Shown one piece after another: positions 1 to 10,100 of a stretch of DNA of 64,000 nt. The stretch's first letter is position 1; each line of letters starts with the position of its first letter. This DNA is from Thermomonas paludicola (GTDB lineage Bacteria; Pseudomonadota; Gammaproteobacteria; Xanthomonadales; Xanthomonadaceae): positions 2,356,001 to 2,420,000 of the forward strand of contig NZ_CP093311.1 in the NCBI RefSeq assembly GCF_024498955.1. The letters are read 5' to 3'. The translations under genes and the position numbers were made by a program. The notes under the pieces were generated by a model. The model was not told the DNA's origin and ran no database searches. It was given only the letters and a program-made list of their open reading frames with translations.

Positions 1-99
1 CATCGCGGTTTTACGTGCCAGTGCGGCTGCACGGCGCAACGCAGCTTGCGAGGCGCGCAGGTCAGGGTTTCGTGCGTTGGAAATATCGCGTGGCTTCAT
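1..99 (-). CDS. Small protein downstream of zeta toxin (partial, cut by window edge)
   Basis: The first 33 codons of a gene that runs off the left edge, starting MKPRDISNARNPDLRAS and continuing with an Ala/Arg-rich helix. Its ATG overlaps the stop codon of the zeta-toxin-like gene in an ATGA, so translation is probably coupled. From memory, small proteins that begin this way often sit directly behind COG4185-type zeta kinases; a partner or antitoxin role is an inference. The rest of the protein is not visible. Confidence 0.6.
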   Translation of the reverse strand, partial: MKPRDISNARNPDLRASQAALRRAAALARKTAM

Positions 100-614
100 G
101 GCTTTTCGCTCCAGTCGAGCAGGACGGGCTCATCGCCCGAATTATCGTACAAGGCCCAGTCGTCCACCTCGGCCTTGTACACCGCATCGAAGTTGCGCAG
201 TCCGCTGGAAAAACGGCGACGAATCACCGCTTCGGGAATGTCGTGTCCTCCCTGCTGCACCCGCGTGGCCACGCGGTCGATGGCGGTCTGTGCCGCAGGC
301 AGGCTCAGGAAGAACAGGCTGACGTGGTAGCCCAGCGCGCGCCAGTGCCGGATACGCTGCCGGTAGCCGACACCGGAGAGTGTGGTTTCGAACGCGAAAC
401 TCTCGCCGCGGGCGACGCAGGCCTCGATCTCTTCCAGCATCAAGCGCCCCGCCTTGATCGCCGCCGATTCCGGAGCGAACGGCGACAGCCCCGCCGCGAT
501 CAGATCGGCATTGATGAAACGCGGTAGTTGTGCCTCGTCGGGCAGAAACGTGCGGGCAAAGGTGGTCTTGCCCGCGCCATTGGGACCGGCAAGGATGATG
601 ATGCGCTTGCTCAT
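96..614 (-). CDS. Zeta-toxin-like P-loop kinase
   Basis: A 172-residue P-loop NTPase of the zeta toxin family (COG4185 type). The Walker A motif GPNGAGKTT lies at residues 10-18. It is followed by the INADLIAAGLSPF segment and the SFAFETTLSG strand typical of small zeta-like kinases. Plasmid-borne zeta toxins phosphorylate UDP-N-acetylglucosamine; whether this chromosomal form does so cannot be told from sequence. It is the fourth gene of a minus-strand chain running from hsdR and overlaps both neighbours by four bases. No classical epsilon antitoxin is seen, and the downstream small protein is the only candidate partner. Confidence 0.8.
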   Translation of the reverse strand: MSKRIIILAGPNGAGKTTFARTFLPDEAQLPRFINADLIAAGLSPFAPESAAIKAGRLMLEEIEACVARGESFAFETTLSGVGYRQRIRHWRALGYHVSLFFLSLPAAQTAIDRVATRVQQGGHDIPEAVIRRRFSSGLRNFDAVYKAEVDDWALYDNSGDEPVLLDWSEKP

Positions 615-853
615 CCGCGCAGCCCCGCAGGCGAAGTTCTTTCAGGTTGAACTACCGAGGATCCCTCGGTGGTTCGTTCAGGCTCCAACTCTCTGTCTGC
701 AAGAATGCTTTCCGGATGCAGGCTGATGCTGTCGGCGGTGACGTCGAACAGTTCCGCCATCTCCGCCTGGGTCAGCCAGACGGTCTGGCCGTCGGCGCGC
801 AGTTGGATACGGCTGTGGCCGTCCTCGCTGGTGGTGAGGATCAGGCCACTCAT
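611..853 (-). CDS. Truncated RhuM-like protein (N-terminal domain only)
   Basis: An 80-residue product matching only the start of RhuM-family virulence proteins, which usually exceed 300 residues. Visible hallmarks are MSGLILTTSEDG followed by QLRADGQTVWLTQAEMAELFDV, the conserved N-terminal DNA-binding-like segment. The sequence diverges after about residue 60 and stops. RhuM genes commonly lie inside type I restriction loci. This could be a deletion remnant, but its start overlaps hsdS and its stop overlaps the zeta-like kinase, both by ATGA. The short form is therefore kept in the translational chain and may be made. Confidence 0.6.
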   Translation of the reverse strand: MSGLILTTSEDGHSRIQLRADGQTVWLTQAEMAELFDVTADSISLHPESILADRELEPERTTEGSSVVQPERTSPAGLRG

Positions 854-2082
854 GCGCTTGCACCTTCCAGAACGGGGAACAGCTGCTGCATCAGGCCCTG
901 CTTGTGGGTCTTGAGGGCGGCGAGCTGGTTGGATTCGGCGGTGATCTGGGTGTCGAGGGAGGAGAGGCAGTCGGCGATGCGTTGTTGTTCAGCTAGTTCT
1001 TCGCCCTTACCGCTCGAAGGAGGAATCGGGATTGGTAACGCTGCGTACTCGGTGCCATTGATGCCAGGTTGCCCACTTCGCGCCGAGATGACGTGTACCC
1101 AATTCCAATACTGTTGTGTAGTGAGGAAGCTGGACACAAAGGTCGGAACGGCCTTCCTTCGGTTTGGCCGGATTCGAATCAGAAAGCCAGCAAAGACCAA
1201 GCGGCCGTCTTCCTCGCGGTAACAATACGATTTGCCAACGCTTGCCCCGGTGCGGGCGAGAGCGATGTCACCATCACTCAAATAGTTTTCCGCCGTGGCG
1301 TCGATGTCGACAGATACCTTGCCAGCCGAGACAAACCGCCCCTCGGTGTCGATGTCAGTGATTCTGAGATAGCTTGGCAGGCTTGGGGAAAACGGAACCG
1401 CAGGCGCATTTACGCCGTACTCGGGCTTGCCCTCAAGCAACTCTCCGAGCGGAACAGTCGACCACTCCGGCGCGCTGCGGAACTCGGGAAAGCGGAGGCG
1501 GGGGCGGGTTTCGCCTTCACGGGGGAACAGCTGCTGCATCAGGCCGCGCTTGTGCGCCTTCAACGCCTCTACCTTGCGGCCCTGCGCGGCAATCACCTCG
1601 TCCAGCGAGGTCAGGCAGTCGGCGATTTTTTGTTGCTCGGTTAGATCAGGAACGGCGACTTCAATCTTCTCGATGTTTGATTTCGACAGACTCGGGACAC
1701 CACCAGCCTCGTTGTGTTTTAGCCAATCGATCAGCTGGAAGTGCAAGAACACAAAACGAGGCAAGCATCCCTTGAACGAATGGGTATAGAAGAGCGTGTC
1801 TACAGTCCAGAATTTCCCGGTCAAGAAGATGGGATTATTGATCGTGCCCTTCCGGCCTATACATGCACTCTCTCCGTCGTACAGATAGTCATCAACAGAG
1901 AGCATGTAGCCGCCAGATCCATACACGGGGATTGGGCCGGTACCAAGATGCTTGTAATCCCTACCACTTCCGATCGTTAGAAGCTCACCAAGCGGCTTTA
2001 TTTCCCATTCTTGCACCCGCTGAAACTTCGGAAACCGCAACCTCGGCACCGCCGCCTTCGCCCCCTGCTTCGCCATGCTCAC
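850..2082 (-). CDS. hsdS: Type I restriction-modification specificity subunit HsdS
   Basis: DNA-recognition subunit of a type I restriction-modification complex, 410 residues. It has the two-half layout of HsdS: each half has a target-recognition domain beginning near LRFP and WEI/WST..PLGELL, followed by a conserved helix of the form EQQ(K/R)IADCLxSLD. The repeated spacer ending in GLMQQLFP occurs after each half, at about residues 185 and 400. The chosen start is a GTG overlapping the hsdR stop (GTGA); an ATG two codons later is the alternative. The two spacer copies carry a 24-base perfect direct repeat at DNA level (874-897 and 1522-1545). Confidence 0.93.
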   Translation of the reverse strand: MSMAKQGAKAAVPRLRFPKFQRVQEWEIKPLGELLTIGSGRDYKHLGTGPIPVYGSGGYMLSVDDYLYDGESACIGRKGTINNPIFLTGKFWTVDTLFYTHSFKGCLPRFVFLHFQLIDWLKHNEAGGVPSLSKSNIEKIEVAVPDLTEQQKIADCLTSLDEVIAAQGRKVEALKAHKRGLMQQLFPREGETRPRLRFPEFRSAPEWSTVPLGELLEGKPEYGVNAPAVPFSPSLPSYLRITDIDTEGRFVSAGKVSVDIDATAENYLSDGDIALARTGASVGKSYCYREEDGRLVFAGFLIRIRPNRRKAVPTFVSSFLTTQQYWNWVHVISARSGQPGINGTEYAALPIPIPPSSGKGEELAEQQRIADCLSSLDTQITAESNQLAALKTHKQGLMQQLFPVLEGASA

Positions 2083-5000
2083 GCCTCGTACGCCTTCAGT
2101 CCGGCAATCTCCCGCCCGCCCGCCCGTTTCTTAAGCAGCGGCAGCAGGTCACCCATCAACGCCAGCTCCTTCTGCGCGCGCGCCTTCCAGCCCAGGTCCA
2201 GCGGGGCCAGCAGCTCGGTGAGCTGTTCGCCGTCGAAGATGCGGCGGGACAGAATCCCGTCCACGAAGGCCTGCACCTCTGCCACCGGCAGGGCGTGCTT
2301 TGCGGACAGCGCGGCCATGTCCTGCGCGGCCTTGTCGGCTTTGAACTTCTCGTAGCCGGCGCGGATGGCGTCCTCGCTCAGGCCCTCGCCGGCCTTCAGC
2401 CCGCGCACGTACGCGCTGATGTCCTCGCGCTCGCCGATGAACTTGGCATCGCTGGCGATCAGGCCGATCAGCTGTTCGCGGCTCATGCTAGCCCTGCCCG
2501 GCGCCTTGCCCGAGTAGTCGGCGATCAGCTTCATGATGTAGTCGTAATCAATGGTGCTGGAGGCGAACAACACGAACTCGAAGTCGAGCTGCTCCACCGC
2601 GTTGCGCGTGGCCTCGTCCAGCCCGCCGGGCTTCTTCTGGTCGGCGCGCAGTTCCTCGGCCTTCTGCAGGTACTGGCCGCGGAAGCTGCGCAGTTCGTCC
2701 TTGGGCAGGATGGTCTCGATCTGGTCGCGCTGCTCGGCGGTCAGGTCGGTGTACTGGTCCAGCTGGGTCTGCAGCTTCTGGACTTCCTTGAAGTGCTGGA
2801 CGAAGGCCACCTTGGCCGCGGTGCCCTTGAGGTTGGCGATGTCCTCCGGCTTGCCGCCCAAGCCCTGCGAGGCGAGGAAGCTGTCGAGGGCGGCGCGCGC
2901 CTCCTTCAGCTTGTCGATGACCACCGGCGCGGTGTCCACCAGCCAGATGGTGCGCGCCTGCTCGGCCTTGACGCCGGAGAACAGCGCGATGGCCGCGTCC
3001 ACCTCCTTCTGCTGGCCGCGGAAGTCGAGGATGTTGCCGTAGGGCTTGGTGTCGTTGAGCACGCGGTTGGTGCGGGAAAACGCCTGGATCAGGCCGTGGT
3101 GCTTGAGGTTCTTGTCCACGTACAGGGTGTTGAGGTACTTGCTGTCGAAGCCGGTGAGCAGCATGTCCACCACGATCACGATGTCGAGCTTTTCGCGGCC
3201 CTTTTTCGGCAGGTCGGCATTGGGGAACTGCTGGTCCTTGATGCGCTGCTGCACGTCCTGGTAGTAGCCGTCGAACTCCTCGATGCGGTGGTTGGTGCCG
3301 AACGCGGCGTTGTAGTCGCCGATGATCGCCGCCAGCGCCGCCTTCTTCTCTTCGGGATTCTTCCTGTTGTCGGCCTGCTCCTGCGGCAGGTCTTCCTGCA
3401 GCTGCTTCACGTCGGCGCTGACATCGGCCGGCGGGGAGAACACCGCGGCGATATTGAGCGGCACGTAATCTGGCTCGGCCTGCTGCTTCTCGGCCTGCGC
3501 GGTCTTGAACAGCGCGACGTACTCGATGGCGTCGTTGATGCTTGCTGTGGCCAGCAGGGCGTTGAAGCGGCGCCCGCCGGTGGCGGTGTCGTGCCGGGCC
3601 AGGATGGCCTCGACCACGGCGCGCTTGGCCAGCGGCTCGCCGGGCTTGGGCCTGCTCTTGTTGTCATCCCCCTTGCCATCCGGCTTGAAGTAGTCGACGT
3701 GGAACTTCAGGACGCTCCTGTCCTCGATGGCGTGAGTGATGGTGTATTCGTGCAGCGATTGCTGGAACAGGTCTTGCGTGGTCTTGAGCGTCTGCTCCTC
3801 GCCCTCGATGCGCTTGTAGCTGGCGTTCTGCTCGAAGATCGGCGTGCCGGTGAAGCCGAACAGCTGGGCGTTGGGGAAGAACGCCTTGATGGCCTGGTGG
3901 TTCTCGCCGAACTGCGAGCGGTGGCATTCGTCGAAGATGAAGACGATGCGCTTGTCGCGCAGGGCTTCCAGCTGCTCGGCATGGCTGGTGAGGCCGCGCC
4001 TTTCGCGGCTCTGGTTGCGCGTGCTGCCGCCGTCCAGCGCCAGGCCGAGCTTCTGGATGGTGCAGACGATGACCTTGTCAGCCGCATCGTCGGACAACAT
4101 GCGCCGCACCAGCGCGCCGGTGTTGGTGTTCTCCTCCACGCAGCCTTCCTGGAAGCGGTTGAACTCCTCGCGGGTCTGGCGATCCAGGTCCTTGCGGTCC
4201 ACCACGAACAGGCACTTCTCGATGGCCGGGTTGGCCTTGAGCAGGGTGGAGGCCTTGAAGCTGGTCAGCGTCTTGCCGCTGCCGGTGGTGTGCCAGATGT
4301 AGCCGTTGCCCAGGTTCTTGTCGATGCACTCGACGATGTTCTTGACGGCGTAGATCTGGTACGGCCGCATCATCAGCAGTTTCTGCTCGCTGGCCACCAG
4401 CACCATGTAGCGGCTGATCATCTGCCCCAGCGTGCACTTGGGCAGGAAGGCATCGGCAAAGGCATCCAGCCCGCTGATCTTGCTGTTGTCCGGCGCGGCG
4501 TACTGGTAGATGGGCAGGAAGCGCTCATCCGCGTTGAAGGCGAAGTGGCGCGTATTGTTGTTGGCGAAGTAATAGGTGGCGTCGCGGTTGCTGACCACGA
4601 ACAGCTGGATGAAGCACAGCAGCGTGCGGGCGTAGCCGTTGCCCGCGTCGTTCTTGTACTCGACGATCTGCTCGATGGCCCGGCGCGGATTGATGCCCAG
4701 CGTCTTCAGCTCGATCTGCACGGCGGGCACACCATTGATCAGCAACAACACGTCGTAGCGATGGTGGCTGTAATCGGTGTTGATGCGCAGCTGGCTGGCG
4801 ACCTCGAAATCGTTCTTGCACCAGTCGTTGATATTGACCAGGGTGTAGTTGAGCGGGGTGCCGTCGTCGCGGGTGAACGCGTTGCGGTGGCGCAGGGTGT
4901 GCGCGGCGGCGAAGACGTCGGGGGTGACGATGTCCTCCAGCAGCCGCTGGAATTCGGCATCGCTCAGGGTGACGCGATTCAGCGCTTCGAAGTGCGTGCG

Positions 5001-5111
5001 GAAATTACGCTCCAGCGCGGCGCGATCGCGGATGTCCGGCCGCAGCGTGTACTTGAGCTCGCCGAGCTTGTCGATCAGATCCTGCTCGATGGTGCTTTCC
5101 CTGACGCGCAT
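2079..5111 (-). CDS. hsdR: Type I restriction endonuclease subunit HsdR
   Basis: Motor and nuclease subunit of a type I restriction enzyme, 1010 residues. The N-terminal nuclease domain shows a PD-(D/E)xK arrangement (RYDVLLL then QIELKTLG, about residues 118-138). The SF2 translocase follows, with Walker A TTGSGKT near 274, the DECHRS Walker B box near 394 and FGFTGTP near 420. The C-terminal part carries the usual helical region. It is the first gene of a chain hsdR-hsdS-mini RhuM-zeta kinase. The modification subunit HsdM is not encoded between here and the left edge, so it must lie beyond the edge or elsewhere for the system to be complete. Confidence 0.95.
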   Translation of the reverse strand: MRVRESTIEQDLIDKLGELKYTLRPDIRDRAALERNFRTHFEALNRVTLSDAEFQRLLEDIVTPDVFAAAHTLRHRNAFTRDDGTPLNYTLVNINDWCKNDFEVASQLRINTDYSHHRYDVLLLINGVPAVQIELKTLGINPRRAIEQIVEYKNDAGNGYARTLLCFIQLFVVSNRDATYYFANNNTRHFAFNADERFLPIYQYAAPDNSKISGLDAFADAFLPKCTLGQMISRYMVLVASEQKLLMMRPYQIYAVKNIVECIDKNLGNGYIWHTTGSGKTLTSFKASTLLKANPAIEKCLFVVDRKDLDRQTREEFNRFQEGCVEENTNTGALVRRMLSDDAADKVIVCTIQKLGLALDGGSTRNQSRERRGLTSHAEQLEALRDKRIVFIFDECHRSQFGENHQAIKAFFPNAQLFGFTGTPIFEQNASYKRIEGEEQTLKTTQDLFQQSLHEYTITHAIEDRSVLKFHVDYFKPDGKGDDNKSRPKPGEPLAKRAVVEAILARHDTATGGRRFNALLATASINDAIEYVALFKTAQAEKQQAEPDYVPLNIAAVFSPPADVSADVKQLQEDLPQEQADNRKNPEEKKAALAAIIGDYNAAFGTNHRIEEFDGYYQDVQQRIKDQQFPNADLPKKGREKLDIVIVVDMLLTGFDSKYLNTLYVDKNLKHHGLIQAFSRTNRVLNDTKPYGNILDFRGQQKEVDAAIALFSGVKAEQARTIWLVDTAPVVIDKLKEARAALDSFLASQGLGGKPEDIANLKGTAAKVAFVQHFKEVQKLQTQLDQYTDLTAEQRDQIETILPKDELRSFRGQYLQKAEELRADQKKPGGLDEATRNAVEQLDFEFVLFASSTIDYDYIMKLIADYSGKAPGRASMSREQLIGLIASDAKFIGEREDISAYVRGLKAGEGLSEDAIRAGYEKFKADKAAQDMAALSAKHALPVAEVQAFVDGILSRRIFDGEQLTELLAPLDLGWKARAQKELALMGDLLPLLKKRAGGREIAGLKAYEA

Positions 5112-5210
5112 CCACTCCCCCTGATCGACACTTCCCTGCTGACAATGCAGTTGTCGCAGGCGCCGAGTTTACCGACTCGGGCAGGCCGGCAGGCACGCAT
5201 CATCACGATC

Positions 5211-5239
5211 AAAAAAAAAGGCCCGCCGAAGCGGGCCTT
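5211..5239 (-). terminator. Rho-independent terminator of groESL
   Basis: Perfect 9-bp inverted repeat AAGGCCCGC / GCGGGCCTT (5218-5226, 5231-5239) with a CGAA loop on the plus strand. On the minus strand it is followed by a run of nine T (5211-5219). It lies 30 bp downstream of the groEL stop and separates the chaperonin operon from hsdR. Confidence 0.92.
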
Positions 5240-5268
5240 CCATTGACGCGTTGTTGCGGTGACGGGGA

Positions 5269-6918
<1,650 letters not shown>

Positions 6919-6934
6919 TTACCTCGAATGTAGG

Positions 6935-6991
6935 GACGGGCATTGGCCCGTCGCAAGAATTGGAATGTGCATTGGCGGGGAGTGCCCCGCC
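6935..6991 (-). other. Two hairpins in the groES-groEL spacer
   Basis: Two stem-loops in the 101-bp spacer: GACGGGC/GCCCGTC (6935-6952) and GGCGGGG/CCCCGCC (6974-6991), each with a 4-base loop. Neither is followed by a T run, so RNA processing or stability elements are more likely than terminators. Confidence 0.55.
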
Positions 6992-7013
6992 CGTACCGGG
7001 GGACGACGCGCGA

Positions 7014-7301
7014 TCAGAGGATCGCGAAGATGTCGTCTTCCTTGACCACCAGCAGGTCGGTGCCGTCCAGCTTCACTTCCGTGCCGCTGTACTTGCCGAA
7101 CAGCACCTTGTCGCCCACCTTCACCTGTGGCGCGCGAACCTGGCCGTTGTCCAGCACCTTGCCGGCGCCGACGGCGATCACTTCGCCCTTGAGCGGCTTT
7201 TCGGTGGCCGAATCCGGGATCACGATCCCGCCAGCGGACAACTTCTCTTCTTCCATGCGCTTGATGACCACGCGGTCGTACAGCGGCTTGATATTGGACA
7301 T
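7014..7301 (-). CDS. groES: Co-chaperonin GroES
   Basis: 10-kDa co-chaperonin, 95 residues, starting [15 protein letters not shown] and carrying the mobile loop ([16 protein letters not shown]) that contacts GroEL. It caps the GroEL ring during folding. The start at 7301 is set by homology and by a GAGG ribosome binding site about 7 bases upstream; a longer in-frame extension reaching 7388 would run through the promoter. First gene of the groES-groEL operon. Confidence 0.98.
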   Translation of the reverse strand: MSNIKPLYDRVVIKRMEEEKLSAGGIVIPDSATEKPLKGEVIAVGAGKVLDNGQVRAPQVKVGDKVLFGKYSGTEVKLDGTDLLVVKEDDIFAIL

Positions 7302-7345
7302 GAGCAACCTCAGCAAATGGTTGATTATTGGGGAAAAACCCGGCG

Positions 7346-7375
7346 ATTTTAGCAGCCGCGCGAGGCGACTGCCAA
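7346..7375 (-). promoter_or_regulatory. Candidate promoter of groESL
   Basis: On the minus strand TTGGCA (7370-7375) and TAAAAT (7346-7351) are separated by 18 bp, 45 bp upstream of groES: a good sigma-70-type promoter. A weaker heat-shock-like box (CCCCAATA) lies just downstream. No CIRCE inverted repeat is seen. Confidence 0.6.
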
Positions 7376-7477
7376 AGATCGGACGCAAACGTCCCGCAAC
7401 CGGGATGTGCGGAAGATGGGGCGCCCGCGCGGGCTTTCAAGGGCCCGCAACCCGTCATCGCCGGCTACCCTGTCCAC

Positions 7478-7798
7478 ATGGACATCCTGATCTGCTTCTG
7501 CACCTGCCCCGAACCCGCCGCCGGGCGCATTGCCGACGTCCTGGTCGGCGAGCAGCTGGCGGCCTGCGTCAACATCATTCCCGGGCTGCGCTCGGTGTAT
7601 CGCTGGCAGGGCGCGGTGGAGCACGCAGAGGAAGGGCTGCTGCTGATCAAGACCACGCGGGCGCGCTACCCGGCCCTGCAGGCAAGGCTGCCGCAATTGC
7701 ATCCGCATGAACTGCCGGAGCTGGTCGCGGTCGAATCCAATGCCGGCCTGCCTGCGTATCTACGCTGGGTGGCCGACATGACCCGTCCAGTAGAATGA
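7478..7798 (+). CDS. cutA: Divalent-ion tolerance protein CutA
   Basis: 106-residue CutA1 family protein, a small trimeric ferredoxin-like fold. It shows the family signatures LAACVNIIPGLRSVYRWQG and LLLIKTTRARY, and ends with the ESNAGLPAYLRWV strand. Linked genetically to copper tolerance in E. coli; the molecular role remains unclear. The ATG at 7478 matches the family length. It lies just upstream of dsbD (first cut and dsb genes are also neighbours in E. coli), and the dsbD promoter appears to lie within its last codons. Confidence 0.92.
   Translation: MDILICFCTCPEPAAGRIADVLVGEQLAACVNIIPGLRSVYRWQGAVEHAEEGLLLIKTTRARYPALQARLPQLHPHELPELVAVESNAGLPAYLRWVADMTRPVE
7791..7796 (+). promoter_or_regulatory. 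-10 box of dsbD, probably a leaderless transcript
   Basis: TAGAAT with six bases to the dsbD ATG at 7803, which places the predicted transcription start on the A of the ATG. No ribosome binding site precedes the gene. The -35 region is weak. Confidence 0.5.
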
Positions 7799-7802
7799 CC
7801 CG

Positions 7803-10100
7803 ATGACCCGATTGTCTTTCCGCCCGTGCCGCTGGCTGGCCGCACTGGCCCTGGCGGCGGCCCTGCCGGCCGCTACCGCTGCCGATGTTGAACTGCCGCC
7901 GGTCGATCAGGTCTTCGTGCTGTCGGCGAAAGCCACCGCGCACAACCGCGTGGAGGTGCGCTGGCAGATCGCCAAGGGCTATTACCTGTACCGGCATCGC
8001 ACGTCGGTGAAGACCGATCCGGGGTTTGCCGACGCTACGCTGGCGCTGCCAAACGGTGACAAGCACCGCGACGAGTTTTTCGGCGATGTCGAAACCTACC
8101 GCGGGCAGCTGATCGGCACGCTGAGCGGCCAGCCGGCGGCAACCGCGCCATCGGTGCGCTTGACCGTGAAATACCAGGGTTGCGCCGATGCCGGCGTGTG
8201 CTATCCGCCGCAGACCCGCACGCTGGCGGTGGCCTTGCCGCAGGACATGGGCACCGTCGAATCCGGCTTGTTGCCGGCGCGCAAGGGCGGCGGGCTGTTT
8301 GGCCCACGCGGCGACGCAGGCGCCACGGAGGCCGCGCCGCTGCCGCCGGAGCAGGCGTTTCGCAGCGAAGTGATCGCGCTGGACGGCAATACCTTGCTGC
8401 TGCGGCTCACGCCCGCCAACGGGTATTACCTGTATCGCGACAAGCTCTCGGCCAAATTGGTGGCAGCCGACGGGTTATCCGCCGCGCTGCCCGCGCACGC
8501 GCAGATGCCCAAGGCCAGCGCGTTCAAGGATGAGCACTTTGGCCAGGTGCAGGTGTATTTCACGCAGGTCGAAATTCCGCTTGTCGTCAACCGCAGTACC
8601 CCGCGTGCGGCCAACGGCAACCTGATCGTCGGCTTGCAAGGTTGCCAGACCGATGGCATTTGCTATGCGCCGATGACGCGGACGCTGGCGGTGCGTGTGC
8701 CGGCGGGCAAGATCGACTCCTCTCTGCAGGGGGACGACAATGTGCCGAAGACGGTTGCCGGAGACGCCACGCCAGCCGCCCCCCTCCCCCCGGCCCTTGC
8801 TCCCACCAGCGGGGAAGAGGGCGTGATTGCCCCCACACTCGCCACCGCCGATGCCGCCCGCAGCGCACCCCCGCAACACCCCATTCCCAGCCTGCTGCCC
8901 GCCCTGCTGTTGGCCCTGCTGGGCGGCTTGATCCTCAATTTGATGCCCTGCGTGCTGCCGGTGCTGTCGCTGAAGGTGCTCTCGCTGGCACAAAGCGGGG
9001 AAAGCAGGCAAACCGCGCGGCGGCATGCACTGGCCTATACCGCCGGTGTGCTGGCCAGCTTCGCCGCCCTGGGCGGGCTGATTCTGGCACTGCGCAGCGG
9101 CGGTATCGAAACCTGGATCAGCTGGGGCTTCCAGTTGCAGTTCCCACGCATGGTCGCGGTGCTGGGGCTGCTGATGTTCATGCTGGGCCTGAGCCTGTCG
9201 GGCATGTGGTACGCCAGTATCCGTATCAGCGGTCGTGCCGACGCACTGGCGCAAGGCAGCGGCGTGCGCGCCGATTTCTTCACCGGCGTGCTGGCCGTGG
9301 TGCTGTCCACGCCCTGCACGGCACCGTTCATGGGTGCGGCACTGGCCTATGCCTTCGTGGCCCCGACGCTTGCGGCGATGCTGGTGTTTCTGACATTGGG
9401 GCTGGGGCTGGCACTGCCGTTCCTGTTGATCGCCTTCGTCCCCGCCCTCGCCCGCCTGTTGCCCAAACCGGGCGCATGGATGGAAACCCTGAAACAACTG
9501 CTGGCCTTCCCGATGTACGCCACCGCCGCGTGGCTGGCGTGGGTGCTGGCGCAACAACGCGGTGCCGACGCGGCCGGCCTTTGGATGGGCGCCGCCATTT
9601 TGTTGGCATTGGCGGCATGGGCGTGGACACATGCCCGGCAACATGCCCGGCGCTGGCCATTGGTCCTGGCGGTACTGGCACTGGCGACGACCGCATGGCC
9701 GCTGTACACCATCGGCACCCTGCCCAAACCGATGAGCACGCACGTGCAGGGCGAGCTTGCGGTTGCCTATACGGAGCCCCGGCTGGCCGAGCTGCGGGCG
9801 CAAGGCCGGGTGGTGTTCGTGAATATCACCGCGGACTGGTGCGTGAGCTGCAAAGCCAATGAGAAGGCGGTATTCGCCCGCGATCGTTTCCGCGACGCGC
9901 TCAAAGCGACCGATGCCGTCTACATGATCGGCAATCACACCAATATCGACCCCGCCATCACCGCCTACCTGCACCGCTATGGTGCCGTGGGCCTGCCGCT
10001 GTATGTGGTCTATCCGCGTGGCGGCGGCGAGGGCAAGGTGCTGCCAGTGCTGCTGACGCCCGGCATGGTGGAAGACGCCCTGGCCCAGGCCGCCCGCTGA
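7803..10100 (+). CDS. dsbD: Thiol:disulfide interchange protein DsbD with duplicated alpha domain
   Basis: Inner-membrane reductase that carries electrons from cytoplasmic thioredoxin to periplasmic thiol proteins. 765 residues, against about 570 in E. coli. A signal peptide is followed by two DsbD-alpha domains in tandem (about 30-150 and 180-300). Each has its own cysteine pair (QGCADAGVC and QGCQTDGIC) and a GYYLYR motif. The membrane domain (about 360-615) carries NLMPCVLP and the STPCTAP cysteine. A C-terminal thioredoxin domain has WCVSC near residue 680. The extra alpha domain explains the length. The next gene, a TlpA-like thioredoxin, starts within the stop codon (TGATG), suggesting a redox operon. 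Confidence 0.96.
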   Translation: MTRLSFRPCRWLAALALAAALPAATAADVELPPVDQVFVLSAKATAHNRVEVRWQIAKGYYLYRHRTSVKTDPGFADATLALPNGDKHRDEFFGDVETYRGQLIGTLSGQPAATAPSVRLTVKYQGCADAGVCYPPQTRTLAVALPQDMGTVESGLLPARKGGGLFGPRGDAGATEAAPLPPEQAFRSEVIALDGNTLLLRLTPANGYYLYRDKLSAKLVAADGLSAALPAHAQMPKASAFKDEHFGQVQVYFTQVEIPLVVNRSTPRAANGNLIVGLQGCQTDGICYAPMTRTLAVRVPAGKIDSSLQGDDNVPKTVAGDATPAAPLPPALAPTSGEEGVIAPTLATADAARSAPPQHPIPSLLPALLLALLGGLILNLMPCVLPVLSLKVLSLAQSGESRQTARRHALAYTAGVLASFAALGGLILALRSGGIETWISWGFQLQFPRMVAVLGLLMFMLGLSLSGMWYASIRISGRADALAQGSGVRADFFTGVLAVVLSTPCTAPFMGAALAYAFVAPTLAAMLVFLTLGLGLALPFLLIAFVPALARLLPKPGAWMETLKQLLAFPMYATAAWLAWVLAQQRGADAAGLWMGAAILLALAAWAWTHARQHARRWPLVLAVLALATTAWPLYTIGTLPKPMSTHVQGELAVAYTEPRLAELRAQGRVVFVNITADWCVSCKANEKAVFARDRFRDALKATDAVYMIGNHTNIDPAITAYLHRYGAVGLPLYVVYPRGGGEGKVLPVLLTPGMVEDALAQAAR

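Noticed and set aside
1863-5246. A very long open frame (over 1100 codons) on the plus strand opposite hsdR
   Set aside because: It mirrors the hsdR coding frame in GC-rich DNA, has low-complexity Leu/Val/Gly/Gln-rich composition and no recognisable domain. hsdR on the other strand has all expected motifs.
7302-7400. CIRCE element for HrcA control of groESL
   Set aside because: No inverted repeat of the TTAGCACTC-N9-GAGTGCTAA type could be found upstream of groES.
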